A stretch of 64,000 nt of DNA from Micrococcus sp. EYE_212 (GTDB lineage Bacteria; Actinomycetota; Actinomycetes; Actinomycetales; Micrococcaceae), in NCBI RefSeq assembly GCF_023147585.1, contig NZ_JAHXOZ010000003.1:1-64000 (forward strand), given 5' to 3'. A program made the translations under genes and the position numbers. Of this stretch, positions 33,921-42,700 are shown one piece after another. How positions within the stretch are numbered: the first letter of the stretch is position 1; every line of letters begins with the position of its first letter. The notes below the pieces were generated by a model, which had not been told where the DNA came from, made no database searches, and was given only the letters and a program-made list of their open reading frames with translations.

Positions 33921-34316
33921 GTGTCCTTCGGCCAGCGTGACTACGACCGCGACCGCCCCGAGATCGAGTTCCCGGGCGACATCCCGCCCACCGAGCTCGT
34001 GGTGGAGGACCTCATCCCCGGCTCCGGCCCCGCGGTGGAGCGCGGATGCCGCGTCCAGGTGCACTACGTGGGCGTGGCCTGGTCCACCGGCGAGGAGTTC
34101 GACGCCTCGTGGAACCGCGGCACTCCGCTGCCGCTGACCGTGGGTGTCGGCCAGGTCATCGCCGGGTGGGACCAGGGCCTGCTCGGCATGCAGGTGGGCG
34201 GTCGCCGTCGCCTCGAGATCCCGCCGCACCTGGCCTACGGGTCCCAGGGGGCCGGGGGCGCCATCGGCCCGGACGAGACCCTCATCTTCGTGTGCGACCT
34301 GGTCTCGATCGACTGA
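33921..34316 (+). CDS. FKBP-type peptidyl-prolyl cis-trans isomerase, cytoplasmic
   Basis: 131 residues with a single FKBP domain. VQVHYVGVAWSTGEEFDASW, VIAGWDQGLLGMQVGGRRRL and IPPHLAYGSQGAGGAIGPDE are the active-site blocks. It has no signal peptide. The GTG at 33921 has AAGGAG 7 nt upstream. It follows the lipoprotein FKBP by 32 nt and precedes pafBC by 15 nt, so it is probably co-transcribed. FKBP genes in the pafA-pafBC interval are common in Micrococcales as far as I recall. Confidence 0.94.
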   Translation: MSFGQRDYDRDRPEIEFPGDIPPTELVVEDLIPGSGPAVERGCRVQVHYVGVAWSTGEEFDASWNRGTPLPLTVGVGQVIAGWDQGLLGMQVGGRRRLEIPPHLAYGSQGAGGAIGPDETLIFVCDLVSID

Positions 34317-34331
34317 CCCGACCCTGACGCC

Positions 34332-36440
34332 GTGGCCGCCTCCCTCGCCCGCCGCTCCACCGCCGAGCCCGCCGAGCGGATCATCTCCCTGCTGTGGCTG
34401 CTCCTCCACGAGCCCCGCGGCTACACGCGGGAGCAGATCCGTCGCCTCGTGGTCGGCTACGAGGACCTGGGCGAGGGGGCGTTCGCCAAGCTGTTCCAGC
34501 GGGACCGCCGCGTGCTGCGCGCCGTGGGGGTCCCGCTGCTGCGTGCCGCCCGGGCCGACGACGGCGGCGAGGACGCGGAGGAGGGATCGCGGTACCGCGT
34601 GGACCGCGAGGCGCTCCTGCTGCGCGACCTCGACCTGACGGTGGACGAGCGCCGGGCGCTCGTGCGGGCCCGCCGGCTGTGGGCGGACTCCCCGCTGCGC
34701 GCGGACGTGGTGCGCGCCGTCGGGCTGCTCTTCCATCCGGCCGACCTGGCCGACGACGACGCCCTCGCCGGCTACCACACCGTGATGCCGCGGTCGGATC
34801 CGCGGCTCGAGGTGCTCACCGAGGCCGCGGCCGAGCAGAGCACGGTGCGCTTCGCGTACCGCGACGCCGCGGGGGCGCTGCGAGAGCGGACCGTGCGCGT
34901 CTGGTTCCTCACCCTCGTGCGGGGGCGCTGGTACGCCACGGGATGGGACCTGGACCGCGGCGCCGAGCGCAGCTTCCGCCTCACCCGCATGGAGACCGAT
35001 CCGGTGCTCGCCGAGCACGCCCCCGAGGCCCCCGCGCGTCCCGAGGGCTATGACGCCGCCGGCCTGCGCGTGCGCCTGGCCGGGCAGGCCGACGCCGAGC
35101 GCGTGCGGGTGTGGCTCGCGCCGGGACGCGGCCAGGCGGTGCGGGCGGCCGGGCGCGCCGTGGACCCGCGGGCGGACGACGGCCCACCGCCGGCGGCGGG
35201 GTGGGAGCTGTGGGAGGCCGCCGGCGGCGCTCGTGAGGACGGGCTCGGCGCCGAGGTGGCCGCCCTCCTGGGGGAGGCTCTCTTCTCCCCGGCCCATGCG
35301 GGCCTCGTCCACCGTCTCGCCGAGGACCTCGAGGCCGCCGCCGCCGTGCACGCCCCAGAGCCGGATCCCGCGTGGGAGTCCCTGTCGCTGGCCCCGCCCG
35401 TGCGCCGCCGCGCCCGACACTCGAGCGAGGACCTCGTGGGCCGGCTCCTGGACATCGTGGGGCTGGCCAACCGCGCCGGAGGCGTGGAGCGTGCCGAGCT
35501 GCTGGACCGCCTCGGCGTCACGTCCCGGGAGCTGGACCGCGACCTCGCGCTCCTCGCGTACTGCGGCATGCCCGAGCGCGAGTTCCCCGGCTTCCAGTTC
35601 GACGTGGAGGAGGAGGGCGGCCGGATCCGCGTCCACCAGGCGGCCGAGCTCGCCGCCCCGGTGCGGCTCACCCTGCCGGAGGCGCACACCCTCGTGGCCA
35701 CCCTCCAGACCGTGGCGGACATGACCGTGCTGCCCGCCGCGGACCGGGAGGCCGCCCGCTCGGCGCAGCGCCGGATCCGCGAACGGCTGATCGCCGCGGG
35801 GGAGCCCCTGGCCGAGGACCCGGAGAGCGCCGCCCTCCTCGACGCCCCCACACCGGGCGCGGCGGGCCCGGCCGCCGTCGTCGCGCACTGGGACGTGGCG
35901 GTGGACCCGGAGACGGTGCGCACGCTCCTGGACGCGATCGCGGAGCACCGCGTGCTGCGGCTGCGCTACCACGCGGTGCGCTCGGACACCCAGTCCGAGC
36001 GGGACGTGGAGCCGCTCGCCGTGGTCCAGGACCGCACCCGGCTCTACCTGCACGCGTGGTGCCGCGAGGCCGGCGACCACCGGGTCTTCCGCGTGGACCG
36101 CGTGAGCGAGATCCGGGAGACCGGCGAGAGGTTCCGGCCCCGCCCGCGCCCCGCTGCCTCCCACGCTCCCTCCGACGCCGGCGACGAGGGGCTCGTCGCG
36201 GTGGTGCGGTGGTCCCACCGCGTGCGCGACGCCGCGGACGGCTACCACCCCCTCGCGCAGGCCCACCTGCCCGGCGGGGACCGTGTCACCCGGCTCGCGC
36301 TGACCGGCGCGGACGTCGCCGCGGCGCTCGTGGCCCGGCACGGCGGCGACGTCGAGGTGCTCGCCCCGGCGGCGCTGCGCGCGGAGGTCGCGGAGCGGGC
36401 CGGGAGGGCCGCTCGACGGGCCCGCACCGGGGTAGCCTAG
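34332..36440 (+). CDS. pafBC: PafB-PafC fusion, WYL-domain transcriptional activator
   Basis: 702 residues containing two complete HTH-WYL-WCX units. Unit 1 has its HTH at about 15-60 (AERIISLLWLLLHEPRGYTR, then EQIRRLVVGY) and its WYL domain at about 160-235. Unit 2 has its HTH at about 360-410 (DLVGRLLDIVGLANRAGGVE) and its WYL domain at about 535-600. In mycobacteria PafB and PafC are separate proteins that act together to activate the RecA-independent DNA-damage response. In Arthrobacter they are naturally fused, as here. The WYL domains probably sense single-stranded nucleic acid. The start is GTG at 34332; a weak ribosome-binding site suggests coupling to the FKBP gene. It precedes tatA by 31 nt. 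Confidence 0.93.
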   Translation: MAASLARRSTAEPAERIISLLWLLLHEPRGYTREQIRRLVVGYEDLGEGAFAKLFQRDRRVLRAVGVPLLRAARADDGGEDAEEGSRYRVDREALLLRDLDLTVDERRALVRARRLWADSPLRADVVRAVGLLFHPADLADDDALAGYHTVMPRSDPRLEVLTEAAAEQSTVRFAYRDAAGALRERTVRVWFLTLVRGRWYATGWDLDRGAERSFRLTRMETDPVLAEHAPEAPARPEGYDAAGLRVRLAGQADAERVRVWLAPGRGQAVRAAGRAVDPRADDGPPPAAGWELWEAAGGAREDGLGAEVAALLGEALFSPAHAGLVHRLAEDLEAAAAVHAPEPDPAWESLSLAPPVRRRARHSSEDLVGRLLDIVGLANRAGGVERAELLDRLGVTSRELDRDLALLAYCGMPEREFPGFQFDVEEEGGRIRVHQAAELAAPVRLTLPEAHTLVATLQTVADMTVLPAADREAARSAQRRIRERLIAAGEPLAEDPESAALLDAPTPGAAGPAAVVAHWDVAVDPETVRTLLDAIAEHRVLRLRYHAVRSDTQSERDVEPLAVVQDRTRLYLHAWCREAGDHRVFRVDRVSEIRETGERFRPRPRPAASHAPSDAGDEGLVAVVRWSHRVRDAADGYHPLAQAHLPGGDRVTRLALTGADVAAALVARHGGDVEVLAPAALRAEVAERAGRAARRARTGVA

Positions 36441-36471
36441 GCGCAGGAACCGATCGAAAGGACCCTCCACC

Positions 36472-36723
36472 ATGGCCGGACTCCAGGGATGGCAGCTCGT
36501 CATCATCATCCTGATCGCGCTGCTGCTGTTCGCTGCGCCCAAGCTCCCCACGATGGCCCGCAACCTGGGCCAGTCCATGCGCATCTTCTCCTCCGAGGTG
36601 AAGCAGATGCGCACCGAGGGCAAGGAGGAGGAGCCGAACAACGGCTCCACCGCCGCGGACCCCACGGAGCCGGTCGAGGGCCGCGTCGTGGACCCGGACC
36701 CCCGCCCGCGCGACGACCGCTGA
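36472..36723 (+). CDS. tatA: Sec-independent translocase protein TatA
   Basis: 83 residues. One N-terminal membrane helix (WQLVIIILIALLLFAAPKLP) is followed by the amphipathic helix MARNLGQSMRIFSSEVKQM and an acidic, disordered tail. It is the pore-forming component for twin-arginine export of folded proteins. GAAAGGA precedes the ATG. A tatC gene follows after 21 nt; no tatB is present in this cluster, as is usual for actinobacterial tatAC operons, where tatB lies elsewhere. Confidence 0.95.
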   Translation: MAGLQGWQLVIIILIALLLFAAPKLPTMARNLGQSMRIFSSEVKQMRTEGKEEEPNNGSTAADPTEPVEGRVVDPDPRPRDDR

Positions 36724-36744
36724 TCCGCGAGAGGCACCGCATCC

Positions 36745-37608
36745 ATGACCTCCGTCGAGGGTGAGGAACGCGCCGCCGGGCGGCGCCGCACGAAGGCCCG
36801 GAAGCAGAAGAACCCCCACGGGGAGATGCCCCTGCGCGAGCACCTCACGGAGCTGCGCAACCGCATCCTGATCTCGGCCGTGGCCATCGCGCTCGGCTCC
36901 ATCGTGGGATTCCTCCTCTACGAGCCGATCTTCACCGCGCTGGTGGCCCCCGTGGTCGAGGCCGGCAAGGGCCGGCTCTCCGCCGTGACCTTCGACTCCG
37001 TGGGTGCGCCGTTCGACATCATGCTCCAGGTGTCGATGTTCATCGGGCTGCTCGTCTCGAGCCCGGTGTGGCTCTACCAGATCTGGGCGTTCGTGATGCC
37101 GGGCCTGAAGAAGAACGAGAAGCGCTACGCACTCGGGTTCCTCGGCGCCGCCATCCCGCTGTTCCTCGCCGGCGTCGGCCTGGGCTGGCTCGTGATGCCC
37201 CAGGCCGTGCAGTTCTTCATCCAGTTCTCGCCGGCCAACATGCCCAACCTGATCCCCGCCCAGTCGTACATCCCGTTCGTCCTGCGCCTGTTCCTGGCCT
37301 TCGGGGCCTCCCTGGTGCTGCCGGTGTTCCTGGTCGGGCTGAACATGATCGGCGTGCTCCCCGGGCGCACCATCGTCCAGCACTGGCGCATCACCGTGTT
37401 CGGCGTGGCCCTGGTCGCCGCGCTGGCCGCCCCCGGCAGCGACGCCGTCTCGATGTTCTACCTCGCGGTCCCGCTGGTGCTGCTCTTCGGCGCCTCCATC
37501 GTGCTCTGCCTTCTGAACGACCGGCGTCGCGCGCGTCGCGCCGTCCACCGCGAGCAGGACGTCGAGGCGGAGATCGCCGCCGGCCCCCGCTCGCTCGACG
37601 AGATCTGA
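36745..37608 (+). CDS. tatC: Sec-independent translocase protein TatC
   Basis: A 287-residue polytopic membrane protein that recognises the twin-arginine signal. The conserved MPLREHLTELRNRILISAVA N-terminal block lies near 28-47, preceded by a basic tail. Six membrane segments follow, with the family motif YQIWAFVMPGLKKNEK near 112-127 and VLPVFLVGLNMIG near 192. The C-terminal cytoplasmic tail is Arg-rich. It ends the pup-to-tat run, followed by a strong terminator. Confidence 0.96.
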   Translation: MTSVEGEERAAGRRRTKARKQKNPHGEMPLREHLTELRNRILISAVAIALGSIVGFLLYEPIFTALVAPVVEAGKGRLSAVTFDSVGAPFDIMLQVSMFIGLLVSSPVWLYQIWAFVMPGLKKNEKRYALGFLGAAIPLFLAGVGLGWLVMPQAVQFFIQFSPANMPNLIPAQSYIPFVLRLFLAFGASLVLPVFLVGLNMIGVLPGRTIVQHWRITVFGVALVAALAAPGSDAVSMFYLAVPLVLLFGASIVLCLLNDRRRARRAVHREQDVEAEIAAGPRSLDEI

Positions 37609-37630
37609 CCCCGGCCCCGCAGGGTCGACC

Positions 37631-37665
37631 GGCGCCCGTCTCCGCCCACGGCGGAGACGGGCGCC
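37631..37665 (+). terminator. Terminator after tatC
   Basis: GGCGCCCGTCTCCGCC (37631-37646) pairs perfectly with 37650-37665 over a 3-nt loop. Confidence 0.75.
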
Positions 37666-37694
37666 GCGCTTCCTCTGCCGCCAGAACCGGCCGC

Positions 37695-37700
37695 TAGGGT
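37695..37700 (+). promoter_or_regulatory. -10 hexamer TAGGGT, leaderless spacing to helY
   Basis: TAGGGT ends 7 nt before the ATG at 37708. It picks this start over the in-frame GTG at 37699, which overlaps the hexamer. Confidence 0.55.
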
Positions 37701-37707
37701 GGCGGTC

Positions 37708-40700
37708 ATGGTCCCCGTCATCCCGAACGAGCCGAGGGGCAATGACGCCCTGCCCCACGACGAGCCGCAGCTCAGCCCGGCCGAGCGCTACGCCCGCGCC
37801 CGGGCGTCCCGCACCCACGCCGGATCCCAGCTCGGCCTGTTCGCCGCGGGCCTGGGCTTCCCCCTGGACGACTTCCAGGTGCGTGCGTGCGGCGAGGTGG
37901 AGGACGGCCACGGCGTGCTCGTGGCGGCGCCCACCGGAGCGGGCAAGACGGTGGTCGGGGAGTTCGCCGTCCACCTCGCCCTGGCCCGGGGGACCAAGGC
38001 GTTCTACACCACGCCCATCAAGGCGCTGAGCAACCAGAAGTACACGGACCTGGTGCGCGCCCACGGCGCCGAGCGAGTGGGCCTGCTCACCGGTGACACC
38101 TCCATCAACCCGGACGCGCAGGTCGTGGTGATGACCACGGAGGTGCTGCGCAACATGCTCTACGCGGACTCCGACGCCCTCACCGACCTCGGGTTCGTGG
38201 TGATGGACGAGGTGCACTACCTCGCGGACCGCTTCCGCGGCCCCGTGTGGGAGGAGGTGATCATCCACCTGCCCGAGCACGTGCAGCTGATCTCCCTCTC
38301 CGCCACCGTGTCCAACGCGGAGGAGTTCGGCGCGTGGCTGGACACCGTGCGCGGCGCCACCACCGTCGTCGTCTCCGAGCACCGCCCCGTGCCCCTGTGG
38401 CAGCACGTCATGGCGGGCAGCCACCTCTACGACCTCTTCGCGGAGGACGTCGCGTTCGAGGACACCGCGGACCGGGACGGCGCCGCCCTTCTCAACCCCG
38501 AGCTCAAGCGCCTGGCCGTCGAGGCCGAGCGCGGGGCGCAGCGCCCCGACTGGGGCCGGCCCGGCCGCCGCCAGGACAAGGGCGGCCGCGGCGGCGGGCC
38601 CAAGGGCCGCACCAGGGGCGGCCGCGGCGGTCGGGACGATCGTCCTGACCGTTCCGGCCGTCCGGCGGCGTCGGGTTGGGACCGGGACCGGGGCGCCGCC
38701 GCGCGCACCGGCCACGGCGAGGACGCCCCGCGCCGCCGCAGCATGACCACCTCCCGCCCGGAGATGATCCGCGTGCTGGACCGCGAGGGCCTGCTGCCCT
38801 GCATCACCTTCATCTTCTCGCGAGCCGGGTGCGACGGCGCCGTGGAGCAGTGCCTGCGCGCAGGGCTGGACCTCACCACGCCGCGCGAGAAGGCCCTCGT
38901 CGCCGAGCGCGTCGAGGAGGTCGCGCGCCTCCTGCCGCCCGAGGACCTCGAGGTGCTCGGCTTCTGGGCGTGGCGCGACAGCCTCTCCCGGGGCTTCGCC
39001 GCCCACCACGCCGGCATGCTGCCCCCGTTCAAGGAGGCCGTGGAGGACCTGTTCGCCGGCGGCGCCCTGAAGGCCGTCTTCGCCACGGAGACCCTGGCGC
39101 TCGGCATCAACATGCCCGCCCGCTCCGTGGTGATCGAGAAGCTCGTGAAGTTCAACGGCGAGTCCCACGTGGACATCACGGCGGGGGAGTACACCCAGCT
39201 CACGGGCCGCGCCGGCCGCCGCGGGATCGACGTGGAGGGCCACGCCGTGGTGATGTGGCGTCCCGGCCTGGACCCGGCCGCCGTCGCCGGCCTGGCCTCG
39301 CGCCGCACCTATCCGCTGCGCTCCTCGTTCCGCCCCACCTACAACATGTCGGTGAACCTGCTGTCCCAGGTGGGCGCGGACCGTGCCCGCGGCATCCTCG
39401 AGTCCTCGTTCGCACAGTTCCAGGCGGACCGCTCCGTGGTGGGCCTCGCGCGCGAGGTCCGGTCCAAGGAGAGCAGCCTCGAGAAGTACGCCGCGGCCAT
39501 GGAGTGCCACCTGGGCGACGTCGGCGAGTACCTCGGGCTGCGCAAGGAGCTCGCCTCCGTGCAGAAGTCCGGCTCGCAGGGGCGCCGGCGCGCCCAGATC
39601 GCGGCGGTGAAGGAGTCGCTGTCGGACCTCGCGCCGGGCGACGTCATCCAGCTCGACGACGGGCGCCAGCTCGGCCGCGCCGTCGTGGTCCTCCCCGCGG
39701 GCAACCCGCAGAACCCGCGCGTGGGCGTCGTGACGGACAAGGCGCAGCTGCGCCGCATCACGGTCGACGACGTCACGGGCCCCGTGGACCCGATCGCGGG
39801 AGCCGTCCTGCCGCAGCTGCTGCAGGTGAAGACCCCCGCGCAGCGCAAGGACATCGCCGCCGCGATGCGGGAGGCCGTGCGGATCCACCGCCCGCCCACG
39901 GGGGGACGACGCCGCTCCACGGGCTTCCGCCTGCAGGAGGACACCGTGTCCCCCCGCGCCGAGGAGCTGCGCCGCGCCCTCGAGCGCCACCCGTGCCACG
40001 GGTGCCAGGACCGGGAGGAGCACCTGCGCTGGGGCGAGCGCTGGTGGGGGATGAAGCGTGAGCTCTCGGTGCTGCGCGAGCGGATCGCGGGTCGCACCAA
40101 CACGATCGCCCGCACGTTCGATCGCGTGGTGGGCCTGCTGAACTCCTACGGCTACGTCCGCGACGACGTCGCCGACCCGGCCGACGCCCTCACCGACAAG
40201 GGCCAGACCCTGCGGCGCATCTACGGCGAGCGCGACCTCTTCGCCTCGCTCGTGCTGCACGACCCGGCCACGGCCTCGCTGACGCCCGAGGAGTGGGCGT
40301 GCGTGGCGGCGCTGCTCGTGTACCAGGGCAAGGGCGAGACCCGCGGCGTGGTGCCGATGCCCACGGCGCGGCTGGCCCGCGTGGCGGAGGCCGCGGAGGC
40401 GATCGAGGCGGACCTCGCCGCCGCCGAGCAGGCCGCCCGCCTGGACCCGACCCCGCCCACCGATCCCGGGCTCGTGGGGCCGGTGCACCGCTGGGTGCGC
40501 GGCAAGTCCCTGCGGGACACCCTGCAGGGCGCGGACCTCGCGGCGGGCGACTTCGTGCGCTGGGCCCGCCAGGTGATCGACGTGCTCGACCAGCTGGCCC
40601 AGGTGCCCGGCGACGCGCACCGCTCCCGGGCGTGCCGACGCGCGGCGGGCCTGGTGGCCCGCGGAGTGGTGGCCACCTCCCTTCCCGGCGCCGCCCAGCC

Positions 40701-40716
40701 CGGGGCGCTAGGGTGA
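37708..40716 (+). CDS. helY: Ski2/Mtr4-like DEVH-box RNA helicase HelY
   Basis: A 1002-residue superfamily 2 helicase. Motif I is AAPTGAGKT (about 74-82), motif Ia is TTPIKALSNQKY, motif II is DEVHY near 166 and motif III is LSATVSN. The second RecA domain has AAHHAGMLPPFKEAVEDLF, GINMPARSVV and the motif VI core TGRAGRRGID. A basic Arg/Gly-rich insertion lies at about 284-330, between the RecA domains. The C-terminus matches the arch/DSHCT region of Ski2-like helicases. A role in RNA metabolism is inferred from the family. It follows tatC as in mycobacteria (tatA-tatC-helY). Confidence 0.93.
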   Translation: MVPVIPNEPRGNDALPHDEPQLSPAERYARARASRTHAGSQLGLFAAGLGFPLDDFQVRACGEVEDGHGVLVAAPTGAGKTVVGEFAVHLALARGTKAFYTTPIKALSNQKYTDLVRAHGAERVGLLTGDTSINPDAQVVVMTTEVLRNMLYADSDALTDLGFVVMDEVHYLADRFRGPVWEEVIIHLPEHVQLISLSATVSNAEEFGAWLDTVRGATTVVVSEHRPVPLWQHVMAGSHLYDLFAEDVAFEDTADRDGAALLNPELKRLAVEAERGAQRPDWGRPGRRQDKGGRGGGPKGRTRGGRGGRDDRPDRSGRPAASGWDRDRGAAARTGHGEDAPRRRSMTTSRPEMIRVLDREGLLPCITFIFSRAGCDGAVEQCLRAGLDLTTPREKALVAERVEEVARLLPPEDLEVLGFWAWRDSLSRGFAAHHAGMLPPFKEAVEDLFAGGALKAVFATETLALGINMPARSVVIEKLVKFNGESHVDITAGEYTQLTGRAGRRGIDVEGHAVVMWRPGLDPAAVAGLASRRTYPLRSSFRPTYNMSVNLLSQVGADRARGILESSFAQFQADRSVVGLAREVRSKESSLEKYAAAMECHLGDVGEYLGLRKELASVQKSGSQGRRRAQIAAVKESLSDLAPGDVIQLDDGRQLGRAVVVLPAGNPQNPRVGVVTDKAQLRRITVDDVTGPVDPIAGAVLPQLLQVKTPAQRKDIAAAMREAVRIHRPPTGGRRRSTGFRLQEDTVSPRAEELRRALERHPCHGCQDREEHLRWGERWWGMKRELSVLRERIAGRTNTIARTFDRVVGLLNSYGYVRDDVADPADALTDKGQTLRRIYGERDLFASLVLHDPATASLTPEEWACVAALLVYQGKGETRGVVPMPTARLARVAEAAEAIEADLAAAEQAARLDPTPPTDPGLVGPVHRWVRGKSLRDTLQGADLAAGDFVRWARQVIDVLDQLAQVPGDAHRSRACRRAAGLVARGVVATSLPGAAQPGALG
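40709..40714 (+). promoter_or_regulatory. -10 hexamer TAGGGT at the helY stop codon
   Basis: TAGGGT overlaps the helY stop and ends 7 nt before the GTG at 40722, giving the next gene its own leaderless promoter. Confidence 0.45.
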
Positions 40717-40721
40717 GCCGC

Positions 40722-41822
40722 GTGAGAGCGCACCTGTTGACGAACGGCATCATCCACTCCGCCTCGGATCCCTACGCCACCGCGGCCCTCGTGGCCGACG
40801 GCGTGGTGGCGTGGCTGGGGTCCGACGACTCCGCCGCGCTCGTGGCCGGCCCGGAGGTGCCGCGCCAGGACCTGGACGGGGCGGTCGTGGCCCCCGCCTT
40901 CGTGGCCCCGTGGGGCACGGCCGCCGACGCGCGGGACGCCCTTCTCCGCGGCACCGCCGTGGTCACCGTGCTCGAGGGCTGGGACGCGCGGTCGCAGGGC
41001 CAGGCCGACGCCGCTCCGCCCGCGCCGTCCTCCCGACCGGCCGCCCGGACCGTGGTCTACCGGGCCCCCGAGACCGTGGACGCCGCGGCCGCGGGCGTGT
41101 GGCTGCCCACGGACGACGGGCTCGACGCGTCCTCCCTCGCGGGGCTGGTGGCCGCGTCGACGCAGGCGGGGGAGCAGGCCTACCTCGTGCCGGCCCACCG
41201 GGACCACACCGGGGATCCCGACGCCGGCGCCCGCGCCCAGTCCGCCGCCGTCGCCGCCCTGCGCTCCGTCGCGGGGGAGCTCGGCGCCCCGGCGCTGGGG
41301 CGCGTCCGCCACCGGCTGGCGGTGACCGGGCCCCTGGACGCCGCGGACCGCGGTTTCCTGGCCGGGATCGGCGTGTCCGTGACGGTCGCCCCGGACGCCG
41401 AGGGCGTCCTGCGCGCCCCCGTGGCCTCCCTCCTGGCGGACGCCGTGCCGCTCGCCCTCGCGGCGGGCCCCGACGGCGACCCGTGGGCGGCCGTCCGCGC
41501 CGCGCTGACGCACCCGGAGGAGGACGAGCGGATCTCCGCACGCTCCGCGTTCACCGCCGCCACCCGCACCGGCCTGCGCGTCCTGCCGGACGTGCCGGCC
41601 GCCCGCGTGGAGGCCACCCCGCGCCTCGTGGTCTCCGCCGCGGCCACCTTCGCCGTGTGGGACGCCGACGCCGTGACGGTGCAGTCCCCGGACGGCCGCG
41701 TGGCCGCGTGGAGCACCGACACCCGCGCCGGCACGCCCCTGCTGCCCGCCCTGGACGCCGAGACCGCGCTGCCGCGCTGGCGCGCCACGTGGCTGGGCGG
41801 CGCGGTGGCCGCCCAGGCGTGA
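40722..41822 (+). CDS. Degenerate amidohydrolase-like protein
   Basis: 366 residues with the overall plan of metal-dependent amidohydrolases (imidazolonepropionase-like). The N-terminal beta-sandwich strand pattern is LLTNGIIHSASDPYATAALV, followed by VVAPAFVAPWGTAAD where active enzymes have a PGFVDxHxH metal site. The His-x-His is missing and no replacement ligands are visible. The C-terminal strand region (ATPRLVVSAAATFAVWDADA) is retained. It is therefore probably a non-catalytic homologue. The codon pattern is normal, with no frameshift. The GTG at 40722 fits a leaderless start; GTG 40713 overlaps the promoter. It occupies a helY-ppm1 interval and ends in a strong hairpin. Confidence 0.65.
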   Translation: MRAHLLTNGIIHSASDPYATAALVADGVVAWLGSDDSAALVAGPEVPRQDLDGAVVAPAFVAPWGTAADARDALLRGTAVVTVLEGWDARSQGQADAAPPAPSSRPAARTVVYRAPETVDAAAAGVWLPTDDGLDASSLAGLVAASTQAGEQAYLVPAHRDHTGDPDAGARAQSAAVAALRSVAGELGAPALGRVRHRLAVTGPLDAADRGFLAGIGVSVTVAPDAEGVLRAPVASLLADAVPLALAAGPDGDPWAAVRAALTHPEEDERISARSAFTAATRTGLRVLPDVPAARVEATPRLVVSAAATFAVWDADAVTVQSPDGRVAAWSTDTRAGTPLLPALDAETALPRWRATWLGGAVAAQA

Positions 41823-41830
41823 GACCCGCC

Positions 41831-41855
41831 GCGCGCGCCGCTGGACGGCGCGCGC
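41831..41855 (+). terminator. Terminator after the amidohydrolase-like gene
   Basis: GCGCGCGCCG (41831-41840) pairs perfectly with 41846-41855 over a 5-nt loop. Confidence 0.65.
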
Positions 41856-41867
41856 CCGAGCGGTTCC

Positions 41868-41873
41868 TATACT
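41868..41873 (+). promoter_or_regulatory. Strong -10 TATACT upstream of mannosyltransferase gene
   Basis: TATACT ends 7 nt before an ATG at 41881, predicting transcription from that A and a 65-nt leader before the mannosyltransferase ATG at 41946. Confidence 0.55.
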
Positions 41874-41880
41874 CGAACGG

Positions 41881-41958
41881 ATGACCACGGCCCGCCGACC
41901 GGCGCACGGCCGAACCGAACGGCCCGAGGAAGGCGTGAGAGACGCATGCGCGTGCTGA
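41881..41958 (+). CDS. Possible leaderless upstream ORF overlapping the mannosyltransferase start
   Basis: 25 codons from ATG 41881: [20 protein letters not shown], then DACAC and a stop. The ATG coincides with the predicted transcription start. The frame differs from the downstream gene, whose ATG at 41946 lies inside it, 13 nt before its stop. It ends in Cys-Ala-Cys. It could couple or modulate translation of the downstream gene. Coding is unproven; the peptide has no known relative that I recognise. Confidence 0.3.
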   Translation: MTTARRPAHGRTERPEEGVRDACAC

Positions 41959-42677
41959 CCATCATCCCCACCTACAACGAGATCGAGTCGCTGCCGCTGA
42001 CCCTCGGTCGGCTCCGCGAGGCCGTCCCCGAGGTGGACGTGCTCGTGGTGGACGACTCCTCCCCGGACGGCACCGGCGAGTGGGCCGACCGCCGCGCCGC
42101 CGAGGACGCGGGGGTCCACGTGCTGCACCGCGCCGAGAAGAACGGCCTGGGCGGGGCGTACATCGCGGGCTTCCGCTGGGGGCTCGAGCGCGGCTACGAC
42201 GTGCTCGTGGAGATGGACGCCGACGGCTCGCACCAGCCCGAGCAGCTGCCCCGACTCCTGGAGGCCGTCCGCACCGCGGACCTCGTGATCGGCTCCCGCC
42301 GCGTGCCCGGCGGCAAGATGGTCAACTGGCCGATGTCCCGCAAGCTCATCTCCTTCGGCGGCTCGCTCTACCCCCGCATCATGCTCGGCCTCAACCTCAC
42401 GGACATCACCGCGGGCTACCGCGCCTACCGCGCGGACGTGCTGCGCGAGATCGACCTCGACGACGTGCAGTCCAAGGGCTACGGCTTCCAGGTGGACATG
42501 ACGTTCCGCACCGCCCGCCTGGGCAAGCGGATCGTGGAGGTCCCCATCACCTTCGTCGAGCGCGAGCTCGGCGAGTCCAAGATGAGCGGCGGCATCATCG
42601 GCGAGGCCGTGGTCAACGTGACCCGCTGGGGCCTGGCCGCCCGCGCCGAGCAGCTGGGCAAGCTGTTCGGCCGCTGA
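41946..42677 (+). CDS. Polyprenol monophosphomannose synthase (DPM1-like GT2)
   Basis: A 243-residue GT2 glycosyltransferase that transfers mannose from GDP-mannose to polyprenyl phosphate, making the lipid donor for lipoglycans and protein O-mannosylation. [20 protein letters not shown] begins the fold. [15 protein letters not shown] and [13 protein letters not shown] (about 94-106) hold the nucleotide/metal site. [19 protein letters not shown] and ITAGYRAYR are typical of DPM1. It is only the catalytic domain: there is no membrane anchor and no apolipoprotein N-acyltransferase domain as in M. tuberculosis Ppm1. It is convergent with rbpA, the same pairing seen in mycobacteria. Confidence 0.92.
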   Translation: MRVLTIIPTYNEIESLPLTLGRLREAVPEVDVLVVDDSSPDGTGEWADRRAAEDAGVHVLHRAEKNGLGGAYIAGFRWGLERGYDVLVEMDADGSHQPEQLPRLLEAVRTADLVIGSRRVPGGKMVNWPMSRKLISFGGSLYPRIMLGLNLTDITAGYRAYRADVLREIDLDDVQSKGYGFQVDMTFRTARLGKRIVEVPITFVERELGESKMSGGIIGEAVVNVTRWGLAARAEQLGKLFGR

Positions 42678-42700
42678 CCGGCGCACCGTCCGCAGACGAC

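Noticed and set aside
36286-40620. A 1444-codon minus-strand frame opposite helY
   Set aside because: Composition is shadow-like (Arg/Gly/His-rich, no motif), while the plus strand carries complete helicase motifs.
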